A DNA stretch of 64,000 nt from Cavia porcellus (Eukaryota > Chordata > Mammalia > Rodentia > Caviidae): assembly GCF_034190915.1 (NCBI RefSeq), contig NW_026947507.1, positions 34,385,001 through 34,449,000 of the forward strand, given 5' to 3'. The notes beneath the pieces are model-generated. The model searched no databases, was not told where the DNA came from, and was given only the letters and a program-made list of their open reading frames with translations. The position numbers were made by a program, and so were the translations under genes. Shown in pieces: positions 10,030 to 22,110 of this stretch. Each line of letters starts with the position of its first letter. Within the stretch, counting starts at the first letter, position 1.

Positions 10030-10420
10030 TAAAACCAATGTCCTTGATCAGCTCAGATTCTGCAGCTATTAATAGAGGACGATTGATAATTGGCTGTCCC
10101 AGAGGAACTGTGGAACCCTCAGCCTCCTAGGAAAGCTGCCCCATTATTCTCCGGCCAGGCAGCCATGCCCCAGCATCGAGCCTCCCTTCACTTGGTCCCC
10201 ACGGGCTCAGCTTCCACCGCTCTGTGCCCACTGAGCTGCTGAAGCACCAGGAGAAGCAGAGCCATTAGCTCCTCTGAAGAGCACTCCCTTGATCAAATAA
10301 ACTAACTGCGCTGTTTACTGTGTAAACTTGGACGAAGCTGCCGCGTGGAGGGGGGTTCATAACAAGGGCTGTTAATATTTATGGCTGACATCAGCAGGCT
10401 CTGCATGCCACCCTAATGAG
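10030..10420. other. Candidate conserved regulatory element
   Basis: This repeat-free block has unusually clean transcription-factor words: TTGATAATTGG (10083-10093), a forkhead-type inverted pair GTTTACTGTGTAAAC (10313-10327), and TTAATATTTATGG near 10372-10384. This suggests a developmental enhancer, but conservation cannot be tested here. Confidence 0.3.
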
Positions 10421-11600
10421 CCCATCACCTCCTGAGTTTTGCATCCTTCCAGAGGAAGCAAAGAGGAGGTGGGAGAGCTGGAGTGACTGGAGAAGCATGC
10501 GTGCCAGGCGGGGAGAAGCCTTCCTGGGTTCCTGGGTGGGTGAGAGAAGTAGAAGTGCCTGCTGGACACCTACTCTGTACAGATCACAGAGCTGGTATTT
10601 GGAGAGATAGAGGGTGTGTGGTTGCTGGGCACTGGGGTGTAATTACTCGAAGACCCCCAGGTAACCAGTAGAGTTATAGGGTTAAGACTTAGGCTAGGGT
10701 TATACTTAACCTGAGAACAGAGCAGAGAAGAAAGCCATGGGCTCTAGCCAAGTAGCACTTGCTTGGGGAGACAGCGGGGGGATTCTCACCTGGTCTAAGC
10801 CTCTCCGTTGGGTTTGAGCACTGTGTTCCCTGAAGCAGCTTCATGAGCTCTTTGCCTGCTCTGCTCTCTCCCAGAGGAGTCCTTACTGAGACCTGGCAGT
10901 GGGAGGGCTCACAGCACAGGGCAGTCAGAGACCTTGAGAGAGCTCATGGTTCTCCCAGCTCTCTGAGCGGTCGTCTTGGGATATGAATAGAGGAAGAAGT
11001 GAGGGACCCATGTGTGCCCAGCAGCAGCTGCTCTCCCAGGTGGGCAAGGTCAGCACTGCACGTGGGCCTAGGATGCTTTCAGGCCTGAGCTGTCCAAAAT
11101 AGAGTGTTATGGCTTTAGTCCTGTTCCACAGGCCCCCACTCATCACATGTGGGACAAAAAATCTCCCTTCTCTGGGCTTGACTCCATGTTTTCAGAAAGA
11201 GGCACTTGGGCCAGATTGGAATGCTGAGCTTACCCTCGTTATGTAGCCTGAGTGGCTTGAAGAAGCCAGATTCAAGGTGTACCACTATGGGGGAACCTGT
11301 GAGGGACTTGGGGTGCCACCGAGGCCCAAGACTGAGCTTGTGGGCTCCAAGGACCTCCAGAATGTGAGCAACCATCCCTAAGTGCAAATAGCATCCACTA
11401 GATTCTTAGAGAGATTAGTACAGAACAAGGATGTGCTCAAGCCCACGAAGATCCTGTAACCCTCCAATGTCTGTCAAGTCTCTTTATGTTAACTTAGTGC
11501 TGGGATGATCCTGTCTCCCTGAGCATCCAGGCAGCACTCTCAATTGGCATGCCATGAATTCACACCCACATGCTGGTTTCACCTAGCACAGGGATGAGAC
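10421..11600. other. No gene or repeat recognised
   Basis: Non-coding sequence. ORFs up to 90 codons occur on both strands without any domain or codon signal that I can identify. Confidence 0.4.
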
Positions 11601-11725
11601 CAGCTTTTGAAGTTAGACAAAGCTAAGCTGGAAGCTCAGCTGTCCCTATCACAGTGCCACCTAGAGTCTCAGTTTCCTCATCTGTAAATTCAGTGCAGTA
11701 GTGCAGGGAGACACCAGGTCTGGGA
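11600..11725 (-). repeat. MIR SINE relic
   Basis: Antisense MIR wording: 'agagtctcagtttcctcatctgtaaatt', preceded by a diverged 'gaagctcagctgtccctatcac' block. Confidence 0.6.
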
Positions 11726-14510
11726 AAAGACCCACATGCAATAAGCCATTCAGGACCACCATCTCTCCTGGAGCACTGGAGTCCATTATAAGATAATGTT
11801 AATAGAGCACTTAAACTGTTTGTGCCATAGAAGAAGCTGCCTCAGAGCGTGGGTAAGAGGACAGCATGTGTTGATGAATATAATTTTCTTGGCACTATGC
11901 AAGTGCCAATAAATGTCACCAATAATAATAATTAGTGCAATTTTTATCTCTGTGCCATGGTCTGTATCCCAGGTTAATGTTTTCATCCTGTCACTAGCCA
12001 GATGATGCCTCTGACTAGTGGCAAGCTCTCCGGTTCCTCCAGGGTGGGGTGTTGGGAAGAATTATCAATCCACGGCTTTAATAGAAATTAATAGGCCAGG
12101 AAGAGATGGACCAGGAGTTCAGAAGTTAGACCAAACAACTAGGGGCACAGAGACATCAGACAAGAGGTGTAGAGGGGCAGAGTGCAGGGTCTAGGAGCAG
12201 CAGTGAGACAGGACAGGGATGCTGCCTAATTCACTGCACCCCACTGTGGGACCCCAGAGCTGATTGTGGCCAGAGGCAGAGGAGCCAGACACCAGCAGGT
12301 GCATTCTACTTCTGATTGCTTCAGGTTCCCAGGTGCTGTGATTACTTCTCAGTGGGAGGGGGCAGTAGAAAATGTGAAGCTAACGGCTGGGTAGCTGAGC
12401 ATGCTCCAACAGCGGAGAGGGCCTGATTTCTTTCCACCAACCCGGACCTGCAAATGCCTCTGGTTCCCTGTTCTTTAATTAAAACCAAACCCTTGAGCCT
12501 TGCCGGGGTGGGACTTAGCAGCTTTGCAGCAGAGATGCTTAGAGAAGCTGGAAGCTCCCTCCTGGGTTCCATGAATGAGACTGAGATCCCAAAGGGGTGG
12601 GCACGGAGTAAAGTTTGGAATGAGGGGAGGTTGTTTGATGGATAGAGAAAGGGAAAAATAATCTATTAACAGTGCTTTGAGCTCTTTAGAGAACAGTTCC
12701 CGAGGATGCCAAGTAAACAGCTTCCTGATACTCAAGATTTGTTAATTAAGCACTCTGAACAGGCTGGGGGGGGGAGGCAGACAACTGGAGAATCTGATTT
12801 CTGAGAGGCGTCTAGCTTCAACAAAGGACAGCAGTCTCAGGGTCAGTGTCCTGCCATGTCACAAAGATTACTGAGGAGGGAGAAGGCTGCTATCTGTACA
12901 GGAGGCCATGACCATAGTAGGAGGGCTTGTCCTCTTATAACAAGGACATGTGACAGGGCAGAGCTGGGCACACAGTGATACACACATTGTACTAGCCCAT
13001 CTTGGTGTCCACGAGATGGGTAACACACAAAGCTGGCAAGACTAGACCTGCTTAAGAAGTAGGGTACCCCACAACCAGGGGAAGGTCTCCCAGGAAGGCA
13101 CTTCTGCCCGCTGATACCTGAAATTTCATCAACAGTGGCCTCGTATCTTTAACGTTGGGATTGGATTAAAACAGCTGGGTTACTTTTGAAGGATTTTAAG
13201 GATATTGAGGCAGCGTTAAAAAATATATGTTACCTTTGCTGTGGTGAAAAAGAATGTACCAGGTGTCCTCCATGGGAGCTGATGGGGCCAGCTAGTTCTC
13301 TGGCTGGGGCTGAGAGTGTAGGGGACTGAGGCTGCTCCCCACCCACTCTGGGGAAGGAGTGTCCCAAACAGAGTCCCAGGCCCTTGTTGAATGTGAGGTT
13401 GGTTGCATGCATTGCCGACGAAGGCCTGGCTGGCCACCTCCCCAGCAGCATCCCCACAGTGAGTGCTGGGCAGGAACTCTTCATGAGAAAGTGGGCAGGG
13501 GACAGGTAAGGAAAGAGACGAGGAGCCAGGGGTGGGTCTGTCTTGTGCTCATCTCTCTTTTCATACAGCTCTGGCTGGGGCTTTCTGCTGCTCTCTCTGG
13601 AGCTTCTGCTTGGAGGGCTGGGCTTGACCCCTGTTCCTACCACTGCTTCTTGCACCTTATATTCCCAGTGTAGGTTTCTTCCTTCTGCCATTTATTTATT
13701 CTCCATTGTGACTGGATGGGATGCAGAAGTTTATGTACTTTGGAAAGATAAGGAAATAGGACCCTGCGGAAGTTAAATTACCTGGTAAAGACCACACTCC
13801 CTGGAAAGCTCAGTTCCAGCCTGGTAGCTGTTTCATGTGCACGTGACACCTCTAAGTTACTCTGGAAGGCCTTATATAGGGCCTCATCTAAAATCGCCCT
13901 CCCAAATAGCTGCCCAGGTTTCAGACTTGTCACTGTCTTTTGTATGAATGACAGATTTCTTCCAGGTAAGGTGGGCCTTGGGAATAATCCATCAGACCTT
14001 CCAGAGAAAGAAGTGAAGCTGTCTGGATCTGTACCAAGTGCCACTTAGCAAAGACTGATAGTTGGGGACTCACAGGGTAGACAGCCCAACTCTTTGCCCA
14101 GACTTACCTGTTTCCCAAGCCTCTAAGGACAGCATGTGTACAGAGAGGCAGAACCTCTATGTGTGCAGTTGCCAGAAGTGAAATCAATAGCCATGGACTC
14201 TGCTAACCCTCAAAGCCATCAGCTTCTCCAATTGTTTGGGGTCTTGTGGGTCACAGGGATAGCAGAGGGCAACTTCTTTAAAACTATCAGGCAAAAGTGA
14301 GTATCAGTGAAATATTGAGAGAGCAGTGTGGTTAAAGTGTAATTTCTTTCATAAGTAGCTAGGATATTTATATTCATGTCCCCAATGTGGCCAGTGGCAC
14401 GATTTGATGAATGAAATGGAAGTTATCTCAGCAAGTTGTTTTGGAACATCAGGGAAGCCACATAGCGAAGGAATATGTACCCACTGCACTTAAAAAGTCC
14501 AAACTTTTAC
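11726..14510. other. No gene recognised; short G-run near 12763
   Basis: Long stretch of single-copy-looking DNA. A run of eight or nine G lies at about 12763-12771. The longest ORF is a 153-codon minus frame at 13230-13691, overlapped by 104- and 77-codon plus frames. It is proline/serine-rich in a GC-rich patch with no recognised domain. Confidence 0.4.
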
Positions 14511-14990
14511 CATGTTTTACCAGATCCTACCTTGTCTATTGCCACTTTTTCCAGATGCTTCCAAGCCCCCTATTCTTCAGATAGATTGGCCTGATGACGT
14601 TTCCCACCTTAGGTCTCCCCACACTTAGCCCACACTGCCTGGAATGTTCTCGCCTCAGTTCTGGGTCCCTGCCTTTTGAATCCAACCCTACCAGTTAGTG
14701 CTTTAGCCTTCATTTCCTTTGAACAAGCCTCCTGTATTTCTCAAGTTAAATGTAGATGTTTTACTATTTTCTCTTGATACTCTTCTCCTACTTAGCTGGG
14801 GTTAAAGCTTTATATGTGAATTAATGTGGTGCCTAATCTGCAAGTGTTTGTCTACCCTAGATGATGAGATGAAAATAGGACCAAGACTGCTTCTCACATG
14901 ACCGAGTACCTAGCAACTGAATAAGTGCCTCAACATAGTCTATGGTCAATACATACTTTGTGGGTAGAAAGATGGACAAATAGATAAGTC
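14511..14990 (+). repeat. L2 LINE 3' end relic (probable)
   Basis: Diverged match to the L2 3' terminus in sense. It has a 'cactgcctggaatgttct' block, 'gaacaagcctcctgtatttctc', a 'tagatgatgagatgaaaatagg' block, and 'acctagcaactgaataagtgcctcaacatag...caatacata', the counterpart of the common 'gtgcctggcacatagtaggtgctcaataaat' ending. Confidence 0.5.
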
Positions 14991-15489
14991 AATGAATCAG
15001 TGATTTTGATTCATCCTTTTTAAATGAGTGCAGTATCATGGTGAAGGCAGCATGCCACGAAATGCAAGACCCAGCTTGGGGTATCAAGTCTCATATCGTT
15101 TGTTGATTCATAGACTGGTTCTTATCCCACAAGTCTAGGTTGAGAGTCAAGAATGCCAACATTTATGGAGATTCCAAGATCATTGTGATAATTAGGAGTA
15201 CGTGGCATAACTAAGGGGACATATATATACACATTTCCTTCATGAGGATGTGCAAATTCATATAAAGAGATATTAGAGCCATTCTTTCTTCTAGAAAATG
15301 ATATTCTATTTTACTTATTTATCAGCATTGTTTTTATCATTTAACAATTTATTAGATAAATCCCCTCCAGTTTCTTGGCACGGCATGGCTTCTTTGACCT
15401 TTTCTAACAGACACATGGTAAGATACAGGGCGTGTGATAGTCCTTAGTGCTCTTCACCAATACCTTTCATTTCTTTTCCTTTTAGGGAT

Positions 15490-15775
15490 GAGTTTGCAGT
15501 TTTTGGTTTACTTTTGGCTAAATGGGGCCACGTGCTTAATCTTAGCTGATGAATTATGACTTCTGACTTGAAACTTATAATCATCTGGTGCAAAGCCCTC
15601 CAGAACTCTTGTTATGTTCTAGGCCAGTAACTGCAGATATTTAGGGTGTGATCGATCTATTAGTGAAGGCTCCTGAAGAACTGTGAGGAAAAGACCTTCG
15701 TATCAGCTTGAATTGGACATGCAGTAGGACAAGTCACTCATTTTTATTATTTTAAGCTACTGCAGTCTTGAAGGT
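15490..15775 (+). mobile_element. Possible LTR relic (MaLR/MLT1-like)
   Basis: A 'cttttggctaaatggggccacgtg' start, 'agctgatgaattatgacttctg' and a terminal 'ttattattttaagctactgcag' resemble an old MLT1-type LTR ending in the 'gttttaagccactaag' motif. The match is weak. Confidence 0.35.
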
Positions 15776-16335
15776 ATTTTTAAATTTCACATAAATATAC
15801 ATGCCAAGCTCACAGAAATATATTATTGTACCACTTTACTTCTAGTGTTTTTTAGCTATTAAAAGTAGTCCAATAAACTTCCTTTTACAAATAATTTTAT
15901 GTACTTGTATGATTATAGACAAAAAGAAAATTACAGAAGAATACACAAAGGTTAAAGTGGGTCACATAGTTTTGTGAAGAATTTGTGGCTGAAGATTATT
16001 AGTGTGGGAGAGGTTGGAGGGGGGAAGGAAGAACTAAGCAAAACCAAAAGGTGAATAAACAATTCATATGAAAAGCTACGCATGATATGATCACATTTTA
16101 TGCAATTCTGTGAAAGCATAAATCTATATCTAGTTCTACATAATTATATTTCTATCTATATATGAAATTTCAAAAACTTAAATTACTTAGTAATTTTTCA
16201 AAAAGAAAGCCACTAGACCATTTAAAACTGTAATGAAAATGCAAATGTTATTTGGGATGATCAAATACTAGGGGATTATCAAACAGCTATTTAAACTTCT
16301 GCTCAGGTCACATGAAGGGATTAGTAACTGCATGC
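15776..16335. other. AT-rich, no gene or repeat recognised
   Basis: AT-rich non-coding DNA with several TATA-like words and no ORF of interest. Confidence 0.4.
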
Positions 16336-16391
16336 TGAGGGAGGGAGGGAGGGAAGGAAGGAAGGGAGGGAGGAAAGAAAGAGAGAGAGAG

Positions 16392-16433
<42 letters not shown>

Positions 16434-16482
16434 GAAAGAAAGAAAGAAAGAAAGAAAGAAAGGAAGGAAGGAAGGAAGGAAG
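16336..16482. repeat. (GGGA)/(GAAA)/(GGAA) purine microsatellite
   Basis: About 147 bp of pure G/A on the plus strand. It runs GGGA-rich, then (GA)n, (GAAA)n and finally (GGAA)n. The minus-strand ORFs here encode only F/S/L/P low-complexity strings and are not genes. Confidence 0.97.
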
Positions 16483-16744
16483 ACGGGCACTCAGGATAGC
16501 CTGGCATTGATGGGGAATTGGGGGATGGAGGGTGACAAGACTGGAATTTGCTAAAGTCCCCACTTTATAGGGCCAGGTGCAGACTCCACAATGGAAGGAG
16601 AGAGGCACATGTGCACAGGGGTCAGGTAGGGCTGGTCCGTGATACACACCTGTGCAATCATCACTCAAACATCATCTTATAGGAAGGAGTCACTTTTAGA
16701 ATGTCTCCAGTAACTAATACAATGCGTGGCGTGTCAGAAAGAAC

Positions 16745-16878
16745 CTTCAAAACATTTGATAATTAAGAGAGAAAAAGAAAGAAGGAGAGGGAGAAAAAGG
16801 AGGGAGAAAAAGAGAAGGTTCAGGGAGAGAAAGACAGAGACAGGAGAAAGGAAGAAAGGAAAAAAGAAAAGAGAAATC
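16745..16878. repeat. Purine-rich low-complexity tract
   Basis: Impure GAAA/GGAGA sequence, ending in 'aaggaaaaaagaaaagagaaa'. The matching minus-strand ORF of F/S/L runs is an artefact. Confidence 0.85.
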
Positions 16879-17054
16879 TGATTGCATAGCTTATCAGTTG
16901 TAGAGACAGGACTCACATGCAGGTGCCGGCTCATTTTAGTCTAAGTTTGTTCTAGAAGGACTTGCTAGAGATAGGTAGAAAAATAAAAGCCAGGGTGGAA
17001 AACAAATAAGGAAGGAACAAGAGAGACAGAGGCAGGGAAAGATCTCCTTTCCCA

Positions 17055-17150
17055 GGGGCCGAGGATTTAGCTCAGCAACATAAACACCTGCCTGACAAGC
17101 ACCAGGTCATTAGTTTGATGCCTGGTACTGAAAAGGAAAAAAAGAAAAAC
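17055..17150 (+). mobile_element. ID-type (tRNA-derived) SINE
   Basis: The tRNA-like body is clear: 'gaggatttagctcagcaacataaacacctgcc' carries the A box, and 'accaggtcattagtttgatgcctggtact' carries the B box. An A-rich tail of 'aaaaggaaaaaaagaaaa' type follows. It is the ID unit used in rodents. Confidence 0.85.
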
Positions 17151-18719
17151 AAATCTTTCCCAATGTCCAGGAGTATCGTGGTATTGGGCCTGGAGAACAG
17201 GAACACCACAGCAGGCAGTGCTTCTCCAGGGTTCTGGTGGTGTAACACATAGATGGACACTGGGCAGAATCCCAGTGGGCCCAGTTGCCTCTTCACTCCC
17301 TGCCCATAAGCACACACCTGATCCCCATCCACCTGTGTCTTAGTATGTCACCTCCACAGGGCCCTGGAACCTATGTGCATCAGGCATCTCACCCAATGTC
17401 TGAAAGATTTTGTCTGCAATTCCAACAACATGGATTGAGAACACGTTAGTAAGGGACCAGTTTTATTTTCTGTGGCCACTTTTCCCTCTCAGTGTGTGTT
17501 TTCTCCAGAAAGAGGCCCTCAGTCCTTTAGGCTCCCAGAACTCTCTTCTTTTCCATACCTGACCACACCTGAAAACAATATCTTCTGAAAGCTAACTCCT
17601 TATGGAATATAGAAAACCAACAAAGAATTCAAAAGGTGGTTAAATGCAGAGTAATAAACTCACCTGTACCAAGGTATTAGGGCCTGATAACTCCTTAATG
17701 TGTGTCTTACTGAGCACGCTTGCCTTATTATAGAGTACAGAGGAAGTACATTACTATGACTCAACTGATGAGGTGGTGGACTCTGGCTCAGTTTTCTGAA
17801 AATAAATGTGGGATGTAAATGGATCATAGAAACCAGGTGGTTAAGTAAGTATCAGATGATTTGGGGCATAGTAAGTATAGGGTGGATACAAGTTATTAGG
17901 AACTGAGCTTGGCTTCTGTATCCATGGGATACTTTCAACCTGAAATAATGGATTATACAACTCAATGTAGCTAAAAGTTGAAGAAATTTTATTACATTGC
18001 ATACCAAGAATTCCAGCATGTGTAATTCAAGAGCCGGAAATATTTTCTCTTTTTGTTATACATTATATGACTGCAGGGTATCTCTAGCTGTTCTATGAAA
18101 TGGAATGAGCAAATAAGACAGTCTTTAAATAAATTATAGGAAGGAGACCACCTCTCTTACCTCTCATTCCCCATGCATCTTTTTTTCAGTAAGGAGCAAT
18201 ACCTTTGCAGAAGCCCTTTGTATTAATCCACATAGATGGATACTCCTAAAAAAACAATCGAAATTTCAAAAGAAAAATACAATAAAGGCTTATTTCCTGT
18301 TCGTGGCATCATCTGGTTCAAATTTATTGGGTTGGAGAGGATGCCCAGCTCCATGGAGAAATCCAGTTATCAGAGACTGAAGTTCCTTCCATTCAGTGGC
18401 TTCATTATCCTCTGGGACTCAGAATAATCTCACCTCTGAATGGGAAGAAAAAACAGTATAGAAAAGGCCCAGAAATTATAACAGTCACTCTATTCAAATT
18501 TCACTAGAGAAAACTAGTCACGAGACTTGAATTCCATGCAAAGGACAAGGACATTCAATACAATTCTGTACCCTAAGAGAAGATGATGTGAGCATTTGCA
18601 AGAAACAGTAGTCTGTGTCACACATTCATCAGACACCCCAGTCCCTGTGGTCCAGGAGTAAGGCACCTGCCTACTTATTGAGAGTCACTGAAAGGTTAAA
18701 GAGAATTATCAGGACACTG
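17151..18719. other. No gene or repeat recognised
   Basis: Non-coding sequence with ORFs no longer than 86 codons. Nothing specific is visible. Confidence 0.4.
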
Positions 18720-18900
18720 TATGAGATCCGTAGACCCTAAAATGACCCCTAATAATCCCTCCTTGGTATTGTGCCCTTACAGAATTCCCTGCCATTGAGT
18801 GGGCATAGGATATGTGACTTTTTGACCACACAGTGGTATGTGGCAATAGTAAGTGATGTCACATCCATGATCATGTTTTGGTACATGATTACATTATGTC
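18720..18900 (+). mobile_element. MLT1-type LTR, 5' part (interrupted)
   Basis: It contains 'aatccctccttggtattgtgccc', 'gtgggcataggatatgtgactt' and 'gtggcaatagtaagtgatgtcac', then 'tccatgatcatgttttggtacatgatt'. This matches the first part of an MLT1 LTR. The LTR's terminal part reappears at about 19675-19800, after two inserted elements. Confidence 0.6.
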
Positions 18901-19262
18901 ATGGTATATGAGAGGTTGCCTTAGTCCATTTTCCAGTATCATCATGCAATAGGGACATAATGAATAATGTGTAAAGAAGCTTACAGTTTTGGGAGCTGAA
19001 AGTCTGCATAGCATGGCACAGGCATTGACTCTGGTGAGGGCTCCTGGCTGATCATACCATGAGGGATGGCAACCAACTAATAACTCACTCAACCAAACCA
19101 GTACAAATCCTCAGCAAGGGAAGCATCCCAGTGACCTCATTGCTTCCTAAAAGTCCCCACTTCTCGAAGTTTCCACCTCACCTCCCAGCGTAGCCACACT
19201 GAAAACCAAGCTCCCAACACAGCATCCCTCAGTGAACACAGTCACACCATATCCAAGCTGTA
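18901..19262 (-). mobile_element. MaLR-like LTR, antisense copy
   Basis: Antisense start 'gccttagtccattttccagtatcatc', then 'acttacagttttgggagctgaaag', 'ccaactaataactcactc', 'cagtgacctcattgcttcctaaaag' and 'ccccacttctcgaagtttccacct'. It is the reverse complement of the family seen at 7091-7493 and is inserted in the MLT1 relic. Confidence 0.6.
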
Positions 19263-19283
19263 ACAGCTTCTGCATCTCTAAAA

Positions 19284-19507
19284 CAGGGGTGGCAAACCTA
19301 TGGCAGCCATGCCACATGAAGAATGCAGAGCCCTCTCTGTCAGCATGTGAGCTATGTCACCCCAACACTGCCCTGGCAGCAGAGCACTGGATAACAGTGC
19401 ACACAGGGGCCACGTGCACGCTCAGAAAGAAGTAGTGGTGCCAGGCTACAACATCACAAACTGTTTGGTCACTCAGTCTCTAAAAGGCTTGCCATTGTTG
19501 CCCTAGA
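19284..19507 (+). mobile_element. hAT-like non-autonomous DNA transposon
   Basis: It begins CAGGGGTGGCAAACCTATGG and ends in AGGCTTGCCATTGTTGCCCTAG, imperfect inverted termini of the type seen in mammalian hAT (Charlie-like) elements. The inside is non-coding. A clean 8-bp target duplication could not be confirmed. Confidence 0.6.
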
Positions 19508-19674
19508 GATTCTCACTGTGGTTTGATAACCAAAGCTTCCCTGGGGTTAAACACCATGTGGGCAACCTCTGGGAGTGGAAGGTACTGTCAGAGAAACAGC
19601 CAACAAGGAGATGATTTATGCTTTACAACTGCAAGGAAATGAATTTCATCAATAATGACATCTTGAATGAAACA

Positions 19675-19800
19675 TCTGAGACCTAGAGCAGGAGGCCCAG
19701 CTGAGCCAAGACTAGGTTCCTGATCTATAGAGACTGTAAAGTAATAAAAATGTTATTTTAAGCCACAAGTCTGTGCACCAGTGGGACATTAGTACATCTT
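19675..19800 (+). mobile_element. MLT1-type LTR, 3' part
   Basis: 'gacctagagcaggaggcccagctgagcc', 'aggttcctgatctatagagactg' and 'aaaatgttattttaagccacaag' match the end of an MLT1 LTR. Taken with 18720-18900, this is one old LTR split by later insertions. Confidence 0.6.
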
Positions 19801-21039
19801 GGTTTAATCATAATTACCCACTGGTAGTGGAAAGGAGTCAGTGTATTTTACCCACTGGAGAATAAACACCTGATCTATCAAAAGCAGACTATTTCTGGGA
19901 AGCGATGTGATTCCAAGCCATCAGTAAACCATACACAGTATTTACCATAGACCCCACTCTATAAAAAAAAGGTCAAGGCTATTTGGTGGCAAATCCCTAG
20001 ATTACAATAATCTCTAGAGCAAACATATACGTACATACATGGAGACCTTACACACAGCAGTCTCACAGAGGTAGAGATAGGCTCTCTACTTTTGTGTGGA
20101 ATGGAGGTGAACACCATGCAGTTTCAAATGGATAGGATAAGAGAGTAAACATCAGCTTTCATTAGGTCCCAGACCTCCTTGAGAATCTGATAAAATTCTG
20201 GACATCTTATTCCAAGAAAATAAAATAACTCCTTGAGTATTTATATATAAAATTGTGCATAAAACTTTTGGAAGTTATGAGAGTCCCTGAAACCTATCCA
20301 GAGGCTCCTACCAAACCTATCCAAACCTATCCAGAGGCCCCAATGTCCAGAAAGTACCACGTGAGCTTGGTGACCTGGATTGCAGGGTCATGGAGAAGTG
20401 GGAAGGTGACATCAGCTGATAGAGTTGTACTTGGTAAGCTGGTGTCTGTGACCCACAGACACCTCCACCTGTCTTCCTATGACAGGACACGGTTCAGAGT
20501 GTGACCAGGACCTGCCTGAGGGAAATAGGGCTGGAGAGAATGGGGTGAGTATACGCTGGGGCAGAGCAGGAGGGCCTGGATGCAGACAGTCTTCTGGATC
20601 AGCCCACGTCAAAAAGTAGCTTGAGATACAGAAGATCCAGAGTCCCAGAGTGGAGGAAGACGTAGGACAGGGTTAGAAAGAGGACAAGGTGAGGAAGCAG
20701 CACAGGGAGAGAGCAGCAGGAGCAAGCAGGACACCTGTGTATGAGGACGGGCAGCACTGCCCCCACCTGCCTTGTTGTCTGTGCTAGGGGAAGAAAAAGG
20801 AAATAGAAAAGAAGTGCAAAATCCATGCTCCCACAGGTTCTTTGATCTCTCAGTGAGAACTGTTTCACTTTGCTTTTGATCTAATAGTGATCCCAAAACA
20901 TTATATAAGCATTTTCCGGATCATATAGATAACTACCTTGTAAGTAACTGCCAATTCCATTGCCCACATTCACTTTTGCATGGTGATTGTGTCAGTAGCA
21001 ATCAGCATTACAATAATTAATGTGGTCTAGTGCAAAAAG
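19801..21039. other. Non-coding; short tandem duplication near 20290
   Basis: AAACCTATCCAGAGGC occurs at 20290-20305 and 20323-20338, with a shorter AAACCTATCC between (20313-20322). That is a small tandem array. The 95- and 89-codon minus-strand ORFs at 20.6-20.9 kb have no recognisable family. Confidence 0.45.
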
Positions 21040-21310
21040 AAACAGGGGAAATGACAATGGAAATGGTGCACTCCCGCCAAGAGAAGCCAAATGACCTCCT
21101 GAATGTTTGTGCATCAGCGGGAGAATTGGATCGAAATGTGGCTCAGCAGGCCAAGCACAAAGACCTGTTGGATTTACCCATGTCCTGGGGGAGTGACTCA
21201 GTTTTTGTAAAGCAATATTATCTATAACGCTGAATTAATTTTGTTAATTTGTGTGTTTGGATTCTATCATTTTCTTGGCGTTTAATCTTCACATGCATTT
21301 TGTGGCACCT
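21040..21310. other. Candidate conserved regulatory element
   Basis: Repeat-free sequence with an AP-1/MARE-like TGACTCA (21194-21200), the homeodomain-rich TGAATTAATTTTGTTAATT (21231-21249) and TATCTATAA. The function is inferred from word content only. Confidence 0.28.
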
Positions 21311-21667
21311 ATGAATACTGCTTACAGAACTCCAGTTAATCTTTCCTGGGCACAAAATAAGATGGTACTTTGGGGCCCCTTCTGTTGAGTAAGACACGTG
21401 ATCATTTTCATGAATACAAAGTGATAGAGCCTCTGATTCTCACTACAGTGTTACAGTGTGATCCCCTCCAGGACCAACCTTGCTCTAACATTTTAAGTTT
21501 GGGCTGTATACAATCAAATGCTACTTGGCAGACTAAATTCTGAGAAATGTATCACTAGGTGAGTCTGTTGACCTGTCTACAGGACAGAGTGTTTTCACAC
21601 ATAGCTGCATGATCTAGTTCAATCTCTTGACATGGTCTTTAGGAATAGCCAAGAGACATGGTAGAAG

Positions 21668-21745
21668 TGGGCTTGTAGCTCAATGGTACCAGGCCTTCTG
21701 AGCATGTCAAAGACCCTGAGTTCTATCCTCAGTTCTACAAAATTA
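21668..21745 (+). mobile_element. ID-type SINE fragment
   Basis: 'gggcttgtagctcaatggtaccaggcctt' (A box side) and 'agaccctgagttctatcctcagttct' (B box side) show a tRNA-derived ID body with a weak tail. Confidence 0.75.
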
Positions 21746-21897
21746 ATCAGTTAAGTAACTGATTAAAATAGAAATAACAAAAAGTCAATAGAGGTTAATT
21801 ACAAGTCTGTGCATTTTGAAAGCAGATATCCTGATTAAGTTTGAGGGTACAAAGCAATGTGCTTACCCATTGCTGAGTGCTTTAGAAATTCTTTGAT

Positions 21898-22110
21898 AAA
21901 GTCAGGTGTTGTGGCAGGCACCTTTAATCACAGCAATGCTGCGGGCTGAGGCAGAAGGATTGCAAGCTCAAGTATATCCTGGATAACAACGTGAGACCCT
22001 GCCTCAAAATTTTTTAAAAAGGGGATAAGGATATAGCTCAGCAATCAAGTACTTGTCTAGCATTCACAAGGCCCTTAGTTTAAGAATACTGTCCAAGAAA
22101 AAAAAGCACC
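21898..22110 (+). mobile_element. B1-dID composite SINE
   Basis: The left part is 7SL/B1-like: 'ggtgttgtggcaggcacctttaatcacagc', 'gggctgaggcagaaggattgcaagc' and 'acgtgagaccctgcctcaaaa'. The right part is ID-like: 'aaggatatagctcagcaatcaagtacttg' and 'acaaggcccttagttt'. An A-rich tail follows. This dimer is diagnostic of certain rodent groups including squirrels. Confidence 0.9.

Noticed and set aside
13230..13691. 153-codon minus-strand ORF
   Set aside because: Proline/serine-rich by composition in a GC-rich patch, with overlapping frames on the other strand and no family resemblance.
16268..16668. Minus-strand ORFs of 60-115 codons with FLSFFLSFFL runs that look like membrane segments
   Set aside because: They are translations of the purine microsatellite and vary with its length.
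19276..19515. 8-bp target duplication for the hAT-like element
   Set aside because: Flanks (ctctaaaa and agattctc) do not match, so the duplication is not claimed.
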